Positions 43,871 through 53,028 of a stretch of DNA of 64,000 nucleotides are shown here, one piece after another. The position numbers and the translations under genes were made by a program. Origin of the DNA: DAINPP01 sp963667315 (lineage in GTDB: Bacteria; Thermotogota; Thermotogae; MWEM01); assembly GCA_963667315.1 (NCBI GenBank), contig OY763325.1:124001-188000 (forward strand), in the 5' to 3' direction. Under the pieces are notes generated by a model. It was not told the origin of the DNA. It was given only the letters and a program-made list of their open reading frames with translations, and did no database searches. Positions within the stretch are counted from its first letter, which is position 1. Each line of letters opens with the position of its first letter.

Positions 43871-44854
43871 ATGAGTAAAAATTATTATATTATGAACTCA
43901 GGGGAACTTTATCGAAAAGACAATACGATAGAATTCAGAAATGAAGTAAAAAAGAAACCTATTCCGGTTAACGATGTAGAGCAACTGTTTTGTTTTGGAG
44001 AGGTCTCGTTAAACTCAAAACTACTCACATTTTGCTCGCAAAATCAAATCGTGATTCATTTCTTCAGCTATTATGGAATGTATTCAGGGTCTTTTTGTCC
44101 GAGAGAGAGCAATTTATCCGGTCTTGTAAAGGTAAAACAGGCGGAACATTATCTGGATGATGATAAAAGACTTGTTATTGCGAAGCGTTTTGTTTTGGGA
44201 TCGCTTTTCAATATTCGAAGGACGATTGAAAAACGGAAGAAGGATTCCGAGAAGCTGGGGGAAGTTTATGATGATTTGGGAGAATTTCCAGAAAAGATCC
44301 TTGATGCCGGAAATATAAATCAGCTGATGAGTGTAGAAGCTCATTTCAGAAAGAAATACTATTCAGTCTGGCAGGAGATAACGGATTGGGAATTTAAAAA
44401 GAGGGCGTACAATCCGCCAAATAATCCCATAAATGCTTTGATCTCATTTGGGAATTCCTTGCTGTATTCTCAAACGATAAAGGAAATCTACAAGACACAG
44501 CTGGATAACACCATCAGCTACTTACATCAACCGTCAGAGAGGAGATTTTCATTGTCGCTGGATTTATCAGAAATCTTTAAGCCACTATTCGTTGATCGAA
44601 TGATTTTTAGATTGATCAATCAGGGACAAATCAAGGAAAGTTATTTCATGAAAGCGATGAATGGTACTTATCTGAATGAAAAGGGAAGAAATATTGTTTT
44701 AAAGGAATTTGAGGTTTTGATCAATAAAACCATTCATCACAGAGAATTAAAACGAAAGGTTAAATACAGCAATTTAATCAAATTTGAAGCGTATAAACTT
44801 GTCAAGCATGTTATAGGTGAAAAAGAATATGTTCCGCTCAAGTCCTGGTGGTAG
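43871..44854 (+). CDS. cas1: CRISPR integrase Cas1 (type I-B)
   Basis: The 327-residue protein begins NYYIMNSGELYRKDNTIEF and has the I-B Cas1 catalytic residues in MSVEAHFRKKYY (Glu near residue 152), SYLHQPSERRFSLSLDLSEIFKP (His and Glu/Asp near 218-233). With Cas2 it inserts new spacers at the leader end of the array. Length is standard. It follows cas4 by 9 bp and precedes cas2 by 3 bp. Confidence 0.97.
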   Translation: MSKNYYIMNSGELYRKDNTIEFRNEVKKKPIPVNDVEQLFCFGEVSLNSKLLTFCSQNQIVIHFFSYYGMYSGSFCPRESNLSGLVKVKQAEHYLDDDKRLVIAKRFVLGSLFNIRRTIEKRKKDSEKLGEVYDDLGEFPEKILDAGNINQLMSVEAHFRKKYYSVWQEITDWEFKKRAYNPPNNPINALISFGNSLLYSQTIKEIYKTQLDNTISYLHQPSERRFSLSLDLSEIFKPLFVDRMIFRLINQGQIKESYFMKAMNGTYLNEKGRNIVLKEFEVLINKTIHHRELKRKVKYSNLIKFEAYKLVKHVIGEKEYVPLKSWW

Positions 44855-44857
44855 GTT

Positions 44858-45148
44858 TTGAGAATAATACTCGTATATGATATCCGACTTGAAAGTGAAG
44901 AGGACAGAGAAGGGCAGAAAAGACTGCGGAAAACATTCAAAATCTGTAAAAAATATTTGAGCAGGGTGCAGAATTCTGTTTTTGAAGGAGATGTTACTGA
45001 AGGAGGCTATAGAAGCCTGTTATCTGAATTGTATCAGGTCATTGACAAAGACATTGACAACATCGTCATATATAAGATTAAATTCGAAAACGCCTATGAA
45101 CGAGAAATAATAACTAATTCAGAGGATCCAACTTCAAATTTCATTTAA
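44858..45148 (+). CDS. cas2: CRISPR-associated protein Cas2
   Basis: The 96-residue protein begins MRIILVYDIRLESEEDREGQKRLRKTFKICKKYLSRVQNSVFEGDV, with the ferredoxin-fold and the YDI Asp of Cas2. It is the structural partner of Cas1. It uses a TTG start three bases after cas1. The array leader begins right after its stop. Confidence 0.95.
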   Translation: MRIILVYDIRLESEEDREGQKRLRKTFKICKKYLSRVQNSVFEGDVTEGGYRSLLSELYQVIDKDIDNIVIYKIKFENAYEREIITNSEDPTSNFI

Positions 45149-45231
45149 GACAATTTTAAAACCTGAAAGGTTGCCGCAAATTATGATTTTAAAACGCTTG
45201 TAAAGCTCATAAACAGCTGTGTTTTTTTGCT
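45149..45231 (+). promoter_or_regulatory. CRISPR leader
   Basis: This 83-bp A+T-rich stretch separates cas2 from the first repeat. It contains a 9-bp direct repeat TTTTAAAAC at 45154 and 45187, 33 bp apart. That the leader is on this side is shown by the terminal repeat at the other end being degenerate. No clear -35/-10 pair was found, so the array may be read in part from the cas operon. Confidence 0.7.
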
Positions 45232-48200
45232 GTTGATTATCTTCCAATGAGGAATTTGAATTTTCCTTCTAAGTCTTTGTCAAACTGCATGTATTTGTTG
45301 ATTATCTTCCAATGAGGAATTTGAATTTGTAGTCTCTGTGATGGCAAACCCTTTGGGCAGTTTGTTGATTATCTTCCAATGAGGAATTTGAATTTTTAAT
45401 TAAAGGAGTGTGTGAGGATGAAGGTAAAGGGTTGATTATCTTCCAATGAGGAATTTGAATGAAAACAACTGAAGTGGAAAAGCCACCTTCAGCTTTAGTT
45501 GATTATCTTCCAATGAGGAATTTGAATGTAAGAATAACAGAATCTTTGAAGGGGATTCCGCAACTGGTTGATTATCTTCCAATGAGGAATTTGAATTATA
45601 AGATCATAGGGAAATTTTATCGTGAATTGCATTGTTGATTATCTTCCAATGAGGAATTTGAATGAATTATTCTCTGAAGAAGCAAAGAAAAACGTATCAG
45701 GTTGATTATCTTCCAATGAGGAATTTGAATCTGAAAATATTCCTACAAAAGATGGAATGTATGAAGGTTGATTATCTTCCAATGAGGAATTTGAATTATG
45801 CTAGGACTCCCTTCAAAGGTCATTGACTTCGGAGTTGATTATCTTCCAATGAGGAATTTGAATATATACGAAATGTTCAATATGTATTGAAAAGGCAGCG
45901 GGTTGATTATCTTCCAATGAGGAATTTGAATGCAGGAACGGAACCGCCTCCACCTCCTCATAATCCGGTTGATTATCTTCCAATGAGGAATTTGAATTTC
46001 TTTCGAAGAATTATACTGTACGGTACCTGTATAAGTTGATTATCTTCCAATGAGGAATTTGAATTAGTAGATCCTAAAAAACAGGCACCTAAGGATGTCG
46101 GTTGATTATCTTCCAATGAGGAATTTGAATATATTTAGAGGCTTGTGAGAAAGAACTTGAAAATTTCGTTGATTATCTTCCAATGAGGAATTTGAATATA
46201 ATTCAAGGTTGTTTGTAAGGTTTTGGTATAACAGGTTGATTATCTTCCAATGAGGAATTTGAATTGAATTATGGGGACTCCTACGGTGAAGCTCATCCCG
46301 GTTGATTATCTTCCAATGAGGAATTTGAATAACCTTTGGTGCTTTGGAATATGGCTTAGCTAATGGGGTTGATTATCTTCCAATGAGGAATTTGAATAGC
46401 AAACTATGAACTATCCGATGTTAAGGCATGGAAGTTGATTATCTTCCAATGAGGAATTTGAATAGAGAAAAGGAGCAGGTAGAGCAACCTGACGGTAGTG
46501 TTGATTATCTTCCAATGAGGAATTTGAATATATTAACCACTTCAGGAGGGGACGGTTATGTGAATGTTGATTATCTTCCAATGAGGAATTTGAATGAATC
46601 TTGTTACTGCTTTTTTCCCGTTTTCTGTGCTTGTTGATTATCTTCCAATGAGGAATTTGAATAAAAACATTAGTAGACAATGGCATACAACACAAAGAAG
46701 TTGATTATCTTCCAATGAGGAATTTGAATACAAGAAGAAGACCTGAACAATAAATTTGTTATGAGTTGATTATCTTCCAATGAGGAATTTGAATTGATAA
46801 ACGACGCCTGATTGCCGTAGGGAACGATGTAGTTGATTATCTTCCAATGAGGAATTTGAATTCATTTTTACAGGAACACGAATGAAGATCAGGTGCTGTT
46901 GATTATCTTCCAATGAGGAATTTGAATGACATTGGACAGATGACGCTTACAGCAAAGAAATACGGTTGATTATCTTCCAATGAGGAATTTGAATGAAAGC
47001 AAGGAATGGTTTGTTGTCAAACCGTGTTGGTGTTGATTATCTTCCAATGAGGAATTTGAATATGAGAAACATTTACTTTGGTGATAGGGAAACAATGGTT
47101 GATTATCTTCCAATGAGGAATTTGAATTTTTGATTAGAGCCCCTTCTGGGGCTTTTGTTTTAGTTGATTATCTTCCAATGAGGAATTTGAATTTTTGTAT
47201 AAAGGGTACAAGCCGTTGTCGCTTACGTTGGTTGATTATCTTCCAATGAGGAATTTGAATGAACTTAATGCTGACAGTTTGTTTGGCAGTTTTTCACGTT
47301 GATTATCTTCCAATGAGGAATTTGAATTTAAAACACCTCCTCCGTATCCTGTGAGTTCTGAAAAGGTTGATTATCTTCCAATGAGGAATTTGAATAAGAC
47401 ACTTGAGGCTGCGTTCTTTAAAGAAGTTTTCAGTTGATTATCTTCCAATGAGGAATTTGAATTTTCATTTCTAATGCCTGTAAACAGGTAGTTCTTCGTT
47501 GATTATCTTCCAATGAGGAATTTGAATCAGACACAGGGTGGCAGAATGGTTAAGCGATTTGGGTTGATTATCTTCCAATGAGGAATTTGAATAAGGAGGA
47601 CACACAATGAAAAAGATGGTAAGAAAACAGTTGATTATCTTCCAATGAGGAATTTGAATAGAGTATGCTTATAGAATTTTAGCTCTTCAGATATTGGTTG
47701 ATTATCTTCCAATGAGGAATTTGAATATGCTGGATATCGACTCGGGAGATTGTTTGCTGTTCTCGTTGATTATCTTCCAATGAGGAATTTGAATCAAAAT
47801 TTTGTGGAAGGGATGTCTTGGACAGTTATAGTTGATTATCTTCCAATGAGGAATTTGAATAAAGTTTTAAATGAAGCACAATTGGTAGAGATGGATGTTG
47901 ATTATCTTCCAATGAGGAATTTGAATTATATCCCGATCTTCTCCTCAGATCTCATCACTCTTGGTTGATTATCTTCCAATGAGGAATTTGAATATGCTTT
48001 TTGTTTGACATTCTTATCTTTCTTTTTTAAGTTGATTATCTTCCAATGAGGAATTTGAATTAGTAGATCCTAAAAAACAGGCACCTAAGGATGTCGGGTT
48101 GATTATCTTCCAATGAGGAATTTGAATGATATGTTTAATCAGGTACTTTCTACTATGGATAGTGTTGATTATCTTCCAATGAGGAATTTGAATTTTTGTA

Positions 48201-49394
48201 TAAAGGGTACAAGCCGTTGTCGCTTACGTTGGTTGATTATCTTCCAATGAGGAATTTGAATCCGACCCGGATATCAGTACGCTCTATTGTTCCCTCAGAG
48301 TTGATTATCTTCCAATGAGGAATTTGAATTTCAAAGACAAGTGTAATCAGAATAAAAAAATTATCTGTTGATTATCTTCCAATGAGGAATTTGAATACCC
48401 GATACAGAGCTGATTGAATGGCTTGGGTTTTTGTTGATTATCTTCCAATGAGGAATTTGAATAAGGATTGTTGTACCAAAGAGTGCAAATAGAATAATCA
48501 GTTGATTATCTTCCAATGAGGAATTTGAATTTGTATCACTCCTTTATTTTTTTGCACGAGAATTTTGTTGATTATCTTCCAATGAGGAATTTGAATTTCT
48601 TCAAGGTTATGCATCTCTTTGAAACGTGCTTTGGTTGATTATCTTCCAATGAGGAATTTGAATAAAGAAATGGCATTTTCGATTTCAAGCGAATTAGTGT
48701 GTTGATTATCTTCCAATGAGGAATTTGAATAATGCTATCGTGACATAGGTCAATAAGATGTTGTACGTTGATTATCTTCCAATGAGGAATTTGAATGTAA
48801 TAAGTTTCTTCATCTTTTTCCGTTTGAACATTTGTTGATTATCTTCCAATGAGGAATTTGAATACAATAATCCCTAAAAATATCATTTTTATCCTCTCCG
48901 TTGATTATCTTCCAATGAGGAATTTGAATTTGTATCACTCCTTTATTTTTTTGTATGAAAATTTTCGTTGATTATCTTCCAATGAGGAATTTGAATTAAT
49001 GAAATTGACGATGGTGGTTCGGGCAAACAGCGTTGATTATCTTCCAATGAGGAATTTGAATCTTTTCATTACGCCGGACGACACTTATCACAAGGAATGT
49101 TGATTATCTTCCAATGAGGAATTTGAATTATCTTGAATATACACCAGAAACAGAGACATGTTTAGGTTGATTATCTTCCAATGAGGAATTTGAATTATAT
49201 TAATCTCTTACAAAAGAGATACCAGTTACACCAGTTGATTATCTTCCAATGAGGAATTTGAATGCGATGACGAAACGCCTGATTTGAACTCCCTTCTCTT
49301 GGTTGATTATCTTCCAATGAGGAATTTGAATCAGATTAAAAGTGAGCAGCCGAAGGAAGGCGGCTGGCGGTTGATTATCTTCCAATGAGGAATT
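45232..49394 (+). CRISPR. CRISPR array, 63 repeats and 62 spacers
   Basis: A 30-bp repeat beginning GTTGATTATC and ending GAGGAATTTGAAT occurs 62 times in full. A 63rd copy (49370-49394) has lost its last bases. Spacers are about 34-40 nt. A short TTCC/GGAA stem is possible in the repeat. The degenerate last repeat marks the old end, so the newest spacers are next to cas2. Spacers 13 and 43 share 36 nt, spacers 30 and 45 are identical over 38 nt, and spacers 50 and 56 differ at a few positions. Several spacers carry Shine-Dalgarno-ATG or terminator-like sequence, fitting phage or plasmid genes. No spacer was seen to match this window. Confidence 0.99.
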
Positions 49395-49454
49395 AAAAAC
49401 TAAATTCAACTTATTATAATCAATGTTAATAGCATTTGCTTAACTCAGCTCCTT

Positions 49455-49946
49455 TTATCTTGAAATCAAATCGAATTGATTGACTTTTTCAGCGAACTCG
49501 GCAATATTATCCTCTTTTAAAATGGCTTCCGATTCTCCTTTTTTCATGATGATCCTTGTTGCAACTTTTTCAACACCTGAGAGTTGATCAAAATTCACAC
49601 CGTATCCAAATTCCCCCTTAATTTTTAACTGTTCAGTAAAAGCATTTGGAAGATTTGATGCAATGATTTTTTCGACGTTATTGTTTTCTTTTGAGCAGAC
49701 AAAGAAACCGAGGTTTTTTGTGTTGAGCTGCTCAATGTTTTCCTTGATAAATTTAACGGTTAAGGGTCTTAATTTCCCCCCATAAACGGGACTTCCGAAA
49801 ATGATATTGTGATATTCGGAAAAATCTCTTTCAAAATTCTTGTCAAGACTTTTGATATCAACGAGACTATTGAGTTTTTCACTGAGCTTTTCTGCCGCTT
49901 TTTCTGTGAAACCATGTCTACTTGACACTATAATAACGGTTTTCAT
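49455..49946 (-). CDS. Flavodoxin-domain protein (HemG-like)
   Basis: The 163-residue protein begins MKTVIIVSSRHGFTEKAAEKLSEKL, an FMN phosphate loop of flavodoxin type, then IIFGSPVYGGKLRPLTVKFI for the isoalloxazine region. It resembles the flavodoxin_5 group, which includes menaquinone-dependent protoporphyrinogen oxidase, but here it more likely serves as a redox carrier or quinone-type reductase. It overlaps the TetR gene by 4 nt, so its expression follows that repressor. The gene ends about 60 bp from the last CRISPR repeat; no terminator is evident. Confidence 0.8.
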   Translation of the reverse strand: MKTVIIVSSRHGFTEKAAEKLSEKLNSLVDIKSLDKNFERDFSEYHNIIFGSPVYGGKLRPLTVKFIKENIEQLNTKNLGFFVCSKENNNVEKIIASNLPNAFTEQLKIKGEFGYGVNFDQLSGVEKVATRIIMKKGESEAILKEDNIAEFAEKVNQFDLISR

Positions 49947-50536
49947 ATCCTTTCTCCTTTTTTTATATTTTTAAATATTTCATTGATGTATATTTTAATT
50001 GGTTCAGCATTTTTCTCTATTTTAGCTCTGAGTAATGCACCCTGCCAGGAGTTGAAGATAAATTTTGCATAAGCGTTGCAATTTATATCTTCTGATAAAA
50101 AGCCATTTTGTTGAGCTGCCAGGAGTTGATGCTCTATCTTTTTTTCAAGCAGATGGAAAAATCCACTTACTTTTTTTCTGACCATTTCTTCTGTATCACT
50201 CAGCTCCTGCCCCATATTACCTATTCCACAACCACCGGTAAACCCCTTTTCGACAAATGTTATTGTAAAGTTATTCATGAATTCTTTTATGGCTAATATA
50301 GGCTGCTTGCTGTTTTCTTCAAATGCTTTATCCATCATTTTCTCAATGTTTTCGTAATAGTATTGTAACAGATAGATCGCAAGATCCTCTTTGTTTTTGA
50401 AATAATAATAAAAGGAACCTTTTGGAACACCGGCAGTGTTTAAAATTTCTTTGAGCCCAGTATGATTATATCCTTTAACGAGTATCAGTTTTGCGGCTGA
50501 TTCAACTATTTTTTCTTTCGTGTTCAGTTCATTCAC
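49943..50536 (-). CDS. TetR/AcrR-family repressor
   Basis: The 197-residue protein has an N-terminal TetR helix-turn-helix (KIVESAAKLILVKGYNHTGLKEILNTAGVPKGSFYYYFKNKEDL) and a helical ligand domain with CGIGNMGQELSDTEE. The single visible ligand-pocket cysteine (GGCGIGN) recalls electrophile-sensing members such as NemR or AcuR. The start is GTG 50536. The operator TAGAC-CGGTC-GTCTA overlaps its own start site, so autorepression is expected. It is cotranscribed with the flavodoxin gene, suggesting a response to quinones or reactive electrophiles; that part is inference. Confidence 0.88.
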   Translation of the reverse strand: MNELNTKEKIVESAAKLILVKGYNHTGLKEILNTAGVPKGSFYYYFKNKEDLAIYLLQYYYENIEKMMDKAFEENSKQPILAIKEFMNNFTITFVEKGFTGGCGIGNMGQELSDTEEMVRKKVSGFFHLLEKKIEHQLLAAQQNGFLSEDINCNAYAKFIFNSWQGALLRAKIEKNAEPIKIYINEIFKNIKKGERI

Positions 50537-50548
50537 CTTCTTATAAAT

Positions 50549-50567
50549 AATAGACCGGTCGTCTATT
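50549..50567. promoter_or_regulatory. TetR operator palindrome
   Basis: AATAGAC and GTCTATT are 7-bp inverted arms around CGGTC; the core GACCGGTC is itself a palindrome. It lies just downstream of the -10 box, over the predicted transcription start. The TAGAC...GTCTA form is like NemR-type boxes as I recall them. Confidence 0.75.
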
Positions 50568-50572
50568 TAGTT

Positions 50573-50601
50573 ATTATATTATATAACAGTTAGCTTGTCA
50601 A
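50573..50601 (-). promoter_or_regulatory. Consensus promoter of the TetR-flavodoxin operon
   Basis: On the minus strand TTGACA and TATAAT are both perfect and separated by exactly 17 bp. Confidence 0.8.
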
Positions 50602-50657
50602 GTATAACCGTGATATAATAAGCTAAATATAATATTAAATGAAAGGGTTTGATTATT

Positions 50658-51563
50658 ATGGATAATCATGAGCTCTATAAGCATATCTTAGATAATCTGT
50701 ATGACGGTGTTTATTTTGTCGATCTTCATCGTAAGATCCTCTTCTGGAATGAAGCCGCTGAAAAAATTACAGGGTATATAGCAAAAGATGTAGTGGGAAG
50801 CCACTGTTTTGACAATATATTAGTGCATGTTGATGAATATGGGAATAACCTTTGTCAGGGGATATGTCCTTTGATGACGACGATGAGAACAGGGGAAAGT
50901 GTTGATATAAAAGTATTCCTGCATCATAAAAATGGGCACAGGATACCGGTATATGTTAAATCTATTCCCGTTAAAAATGTGGAGACAGGCGAAATCGAAG
51001 GCGGTATAGAGATCTTTAAGTCTTTTGAATCGTTAACTGAGAATGAAAGGAAAATAGAAGCGCTTGAATCTCTTGCTTTGAAAGATGAACTGTGTCAGAT
51101 TCCGAACAGACGCTATTTGAAAGAAAAATTGGAAATGTTTCTGGAGATGTACAAGAAATTTGATTTACCTTTCGCCGTACTATTTATAGATATTGACCAC
51201 TTCAAACATGTGAATGACGACTATTCCCATGATGTTGGGGATAAAGTTTTACAAATGGTCAGCAATACAGTGTTTCATAATCTCAGATCGAATGATATCG
51301 TGGCAAGATGGGGTGGTGAGGAGTTTGTTGTCTGTTTAAATAATATTGAAGCCGATGAGTTGGCAAATGCTGCTGAAAGAATTCGTCTGCTGGTTCAAAA
51401 AAGTTTTATCACGGTTGATGATGAACCGTTAGGGGTCACGATATCCATTGGTGCTACGCTTGCGAAGAAGGAAGATTCGATTGATACATTGCTGCAAAGG
51501 GCTGATGAATTATTGTATACCAGTAAAAAAACGGGAAGAAATAAATGCACCATTGACGATTAA
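50658..51563 (+). CDS. PAS-GGDEF diguanylate cyclase
   Basis: The 301-residue protein has one PAS domain (ILDNLYDGVYFVDLHRKILFWNEAAEKITGY, about 8-125) and a C-terminal GGDEF domain with ARWGGEEF as active-site loop. RSND lies five residues earlier and fits the RxxD inhibitory site. FIDIDHFKHVNDDYSHDVGD supplies the metal-binding Asp. It makes c-di-GMP in response to a signal sensed by PAS; a C..C pair in LCQGICPL is possibly redox-active. It has no membrane helix. It is divergent from the TetR gene, with an extended -10 (TGATATAAT at 50611-50619). The ATG at 50658 has AAAGGG upstream; the in-frame TTG at 50649 is too close to it. Confidence 0.92.
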   Translation: MDNHELYKHILDNLYDGVYFVDLHRKILFWNEAAEKITGYIAKDVVGSHCFDNILVHVDEYGNNLCQGICPLMTTMRTGESVDIKVFLHHKNGHRIPVYVKSIPVKNVETGEIEGGIEIFKSFESLTENERKIEALESLALKDELCQIPNRRYLKEKLEMFLEMYKKFDLPFAVLFIDIDHFKHVNDDYSHDVGDKVLQMVSNTVFHNLRSNDIVARWGGEEFVVCLNNIEADELANAAERIRLLVQKSFITVDDEPLGVTISIGATLAKKEDSIDTLLQRADELLYTSKKTGRNKCTIDD

Positions 51564-51667
51564 GTGAATAAATTAAACGATAATTCCATTGTAACAAATG
51601 AGCGATTGAAAATAATTGAAATTAGGGCTTTGCAGGGGCTTGCTGTTGAAGAAGGGAAGGTGTTTGA

Positions 51668-52207
51668 ATGAGAATCGTCATTTTGAATGGTTCTATGGAA
51701 AAAGCAGAAGGTTTTAACGAAAAGTTGGCATTATTTACAAATAAATTGACTGACAATAAAGAGATAAAAGAAGTAATGACCTATTCTATTAAAGATATGA
51801 CTATCAATCAATGTATTGGCTGTTTTGGCTGTTGGGTAAAAAAGCCCGGGAAATGTGTTTTAAAAGATGATATGGATCAAATCTTGAAATCGGTTATCAA
51901 CAGCGATTTGGTCATATTCGCCTCTCCTTTACTGATGGGAATGACCACTTCTGTTCTTAAAAAGGCAACTGACCGATTGATTCCTCTGATTCATCCCTAT
52001 ATTACACTCGTTGACGGTGAATGTCATCATCGCAAACGATATGAGCAGTATCCCTATATTGGTGTGATTTATCAGGCTGATGCTGAGGACGAAGCAGAGG
52101 ATATAGAAGGCTGTCATGAAATCTATAAGAGACTGGCTATAAACTTTCATTCTCATGTCAAGTTTTTCAGTCCGCTTGATGAGATTAAGGTTGGTGATAT
52201 ATTATGA
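51668..52207 (+). CDS. Flavodoxin-fold NAD(P)H/FMN reductase with cysteine cluster
   Basis: The 179-residue protein starts MRIVILNGSMEKAEGF (FMN loop) and carries CIGCFGCWVKKPGKC near residue 49, a C-x2-C-x2-C-x7-C pattern like that of iron-sulfur flavoproteins, followed by DDMDQILKSVINSDLVIFASPLLMG. A [4Fe-4S] cluster passing electrons to FMN is therefore likely. It starts behind GGGAAGGTG and overlaps the next, related gene by 4 nt, so the two may form a heteromeric reductase. The physiological substrate is unknown. Confidence 0.82.
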   Translation: MRIVILNGSMEKAEGFNEKLALFTNKLTDNKEIKEVMTYSIKDMTINQCIGCFGCWVKKPGKCVLKDDMDQILKSVINSDLVIFASPLLMGMTTSVLKKATDRLIPLIHPYITLVDGECHHRKRYEQYPYIGVIYQADAEDEAEDIEGCHEIYKRLAINFHSHVKFFSPLDEIKVGDIL

Positions 52208-52866
52208 AATTATGTGTTGTGAATGGGTCCCCAAGGGGGAAAAACAGTAACACAAATAAATTGTTTGAATATTTCACAGCGGAAATGGATCGTGTAAAAA
52301 TACAGTATTTTGACTTAAGAGCATTCTATAATCAAAACAATATAAAAGGATTGGTAGAAGAGATGAAGGCTTTTGATTCTATTATCATAGGCTTCCCGCT
52401 ATATACAGACTGGTTACCCGGATTTGTCAAGGAATTGTTTGAGATGATTGCACAACAGTGTACAGCATTTAAGAAAAAGGCTTTTTCCTATCTGATTCAA
52501 TCAGGATTTCCCGAAGCGAATCATTCACGTTATGTTGAAAAATACTGCCAACGTTTTACCGAAAGAATTGGAGCTGTCTACAAAGGGGCGATCGTAAGAG
52601 GTGGTTCGGAAGGTGCAAGACTAATGCCTGAAAAGTATTTTGGAGATTCAAAGAATCTGAGAGAGTTGGGGAGAATCTTTGAGCGTGATGGCAGGTTTGA
52701 TGAAAATCTTTTACGCTTACTCGCGAAACCCGAACGCTTATCACCCTGGAAGCAGTTTCTCTATAATTTGATAGCGTCAACTCCGCTGGCGCATATTTAC
52801 TGGAATTCACAGTTAAAAAGGAATGGGGTTTTTAAGCAACGCGATGATCAACCGTATGCGGAATAA
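52204..52866 (+). CDS. NAD(P)H-dependent FMN reductase-like protein
   Basis: The 220-residue protein begins MKLCVVNGSPRGKNSNTNKLFEYF, the FMN-binding loop of the flavodoxin-like reductases, and has IIIGFPLYTDWLPGFVKELFE. It lacks the cysteine cluster of the gene before it. The C-terminal 60 residues are basic and aromatic (SPWKQFLYNLIASTPLAHIYW), perhaps an amphipathic or substrate-binding lid. The ATG overlaps the previous stop. Function is a redox role only by family. Confidence 0.75.
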   Translation: MKLCVVNGSPRGKNSNTNKLFEYFTAEMDRVKIQYFDLRAFYNQNNIKGLVEEMKAFDSIIIGFPLYTDWLPGFVKELFEMIAQQCTAFKKKAFSYLIQSGFPEANHSRYVEKYCQRFTERIGAVYKGAIVRGGSEGARLMPEKYFGDSKNLRELGRIFERDGRFDENLLRLLAKPERLSPWKQFLYNLIASTPLAHIYWNSQLKRNGVFKQRDDQPYAE

Positions 52867-52939
52867 AAATAGATATTTGAAGCGGCTGAGAAAAGAATTT
52901 TTTATAAAAATATACTCCTGTATAATATATAAATATGGA

Positions 52940-52988
52940 TATAATAATTACATATGTAGAATATAATTTGAAATAAAATAACATATGT
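52940..52988 (+). promoter_or_regulatory. Promoter region of the metal importer with paired ACATATGT palindromes
   Basis: ACATATGT occurs at 52950-52957 (there extended to TACATATGTA) and at 52981-52988, 31 bp apart, i.e. three helical turns. A -10-like TATAAT (52962-52967) lies between. The spacing and position fit two operators of a dimeric repressor flanking the start site, possibly the DtxR-type regulator at 15 kb. No -35 box is clear. Confidence 0.5.
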
Positions 52989-53028
52989 GGTATATTTATG
53001 ATGAGAAGATAATTTGAAGGAGGGAATC

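Noticed and set aside
46411..47968. Open reading frames within the array reading VDYLPMRNLN repeatedly
   Set aside because: They are the CRISPR repeat translated in frame across spacers; spacing and sequence are explained by the array.
45232..49394. Self-targeting spacers against this window
   Set aside because: Reading the spacers against the genes here gave no match; a full-genome search was not possible.
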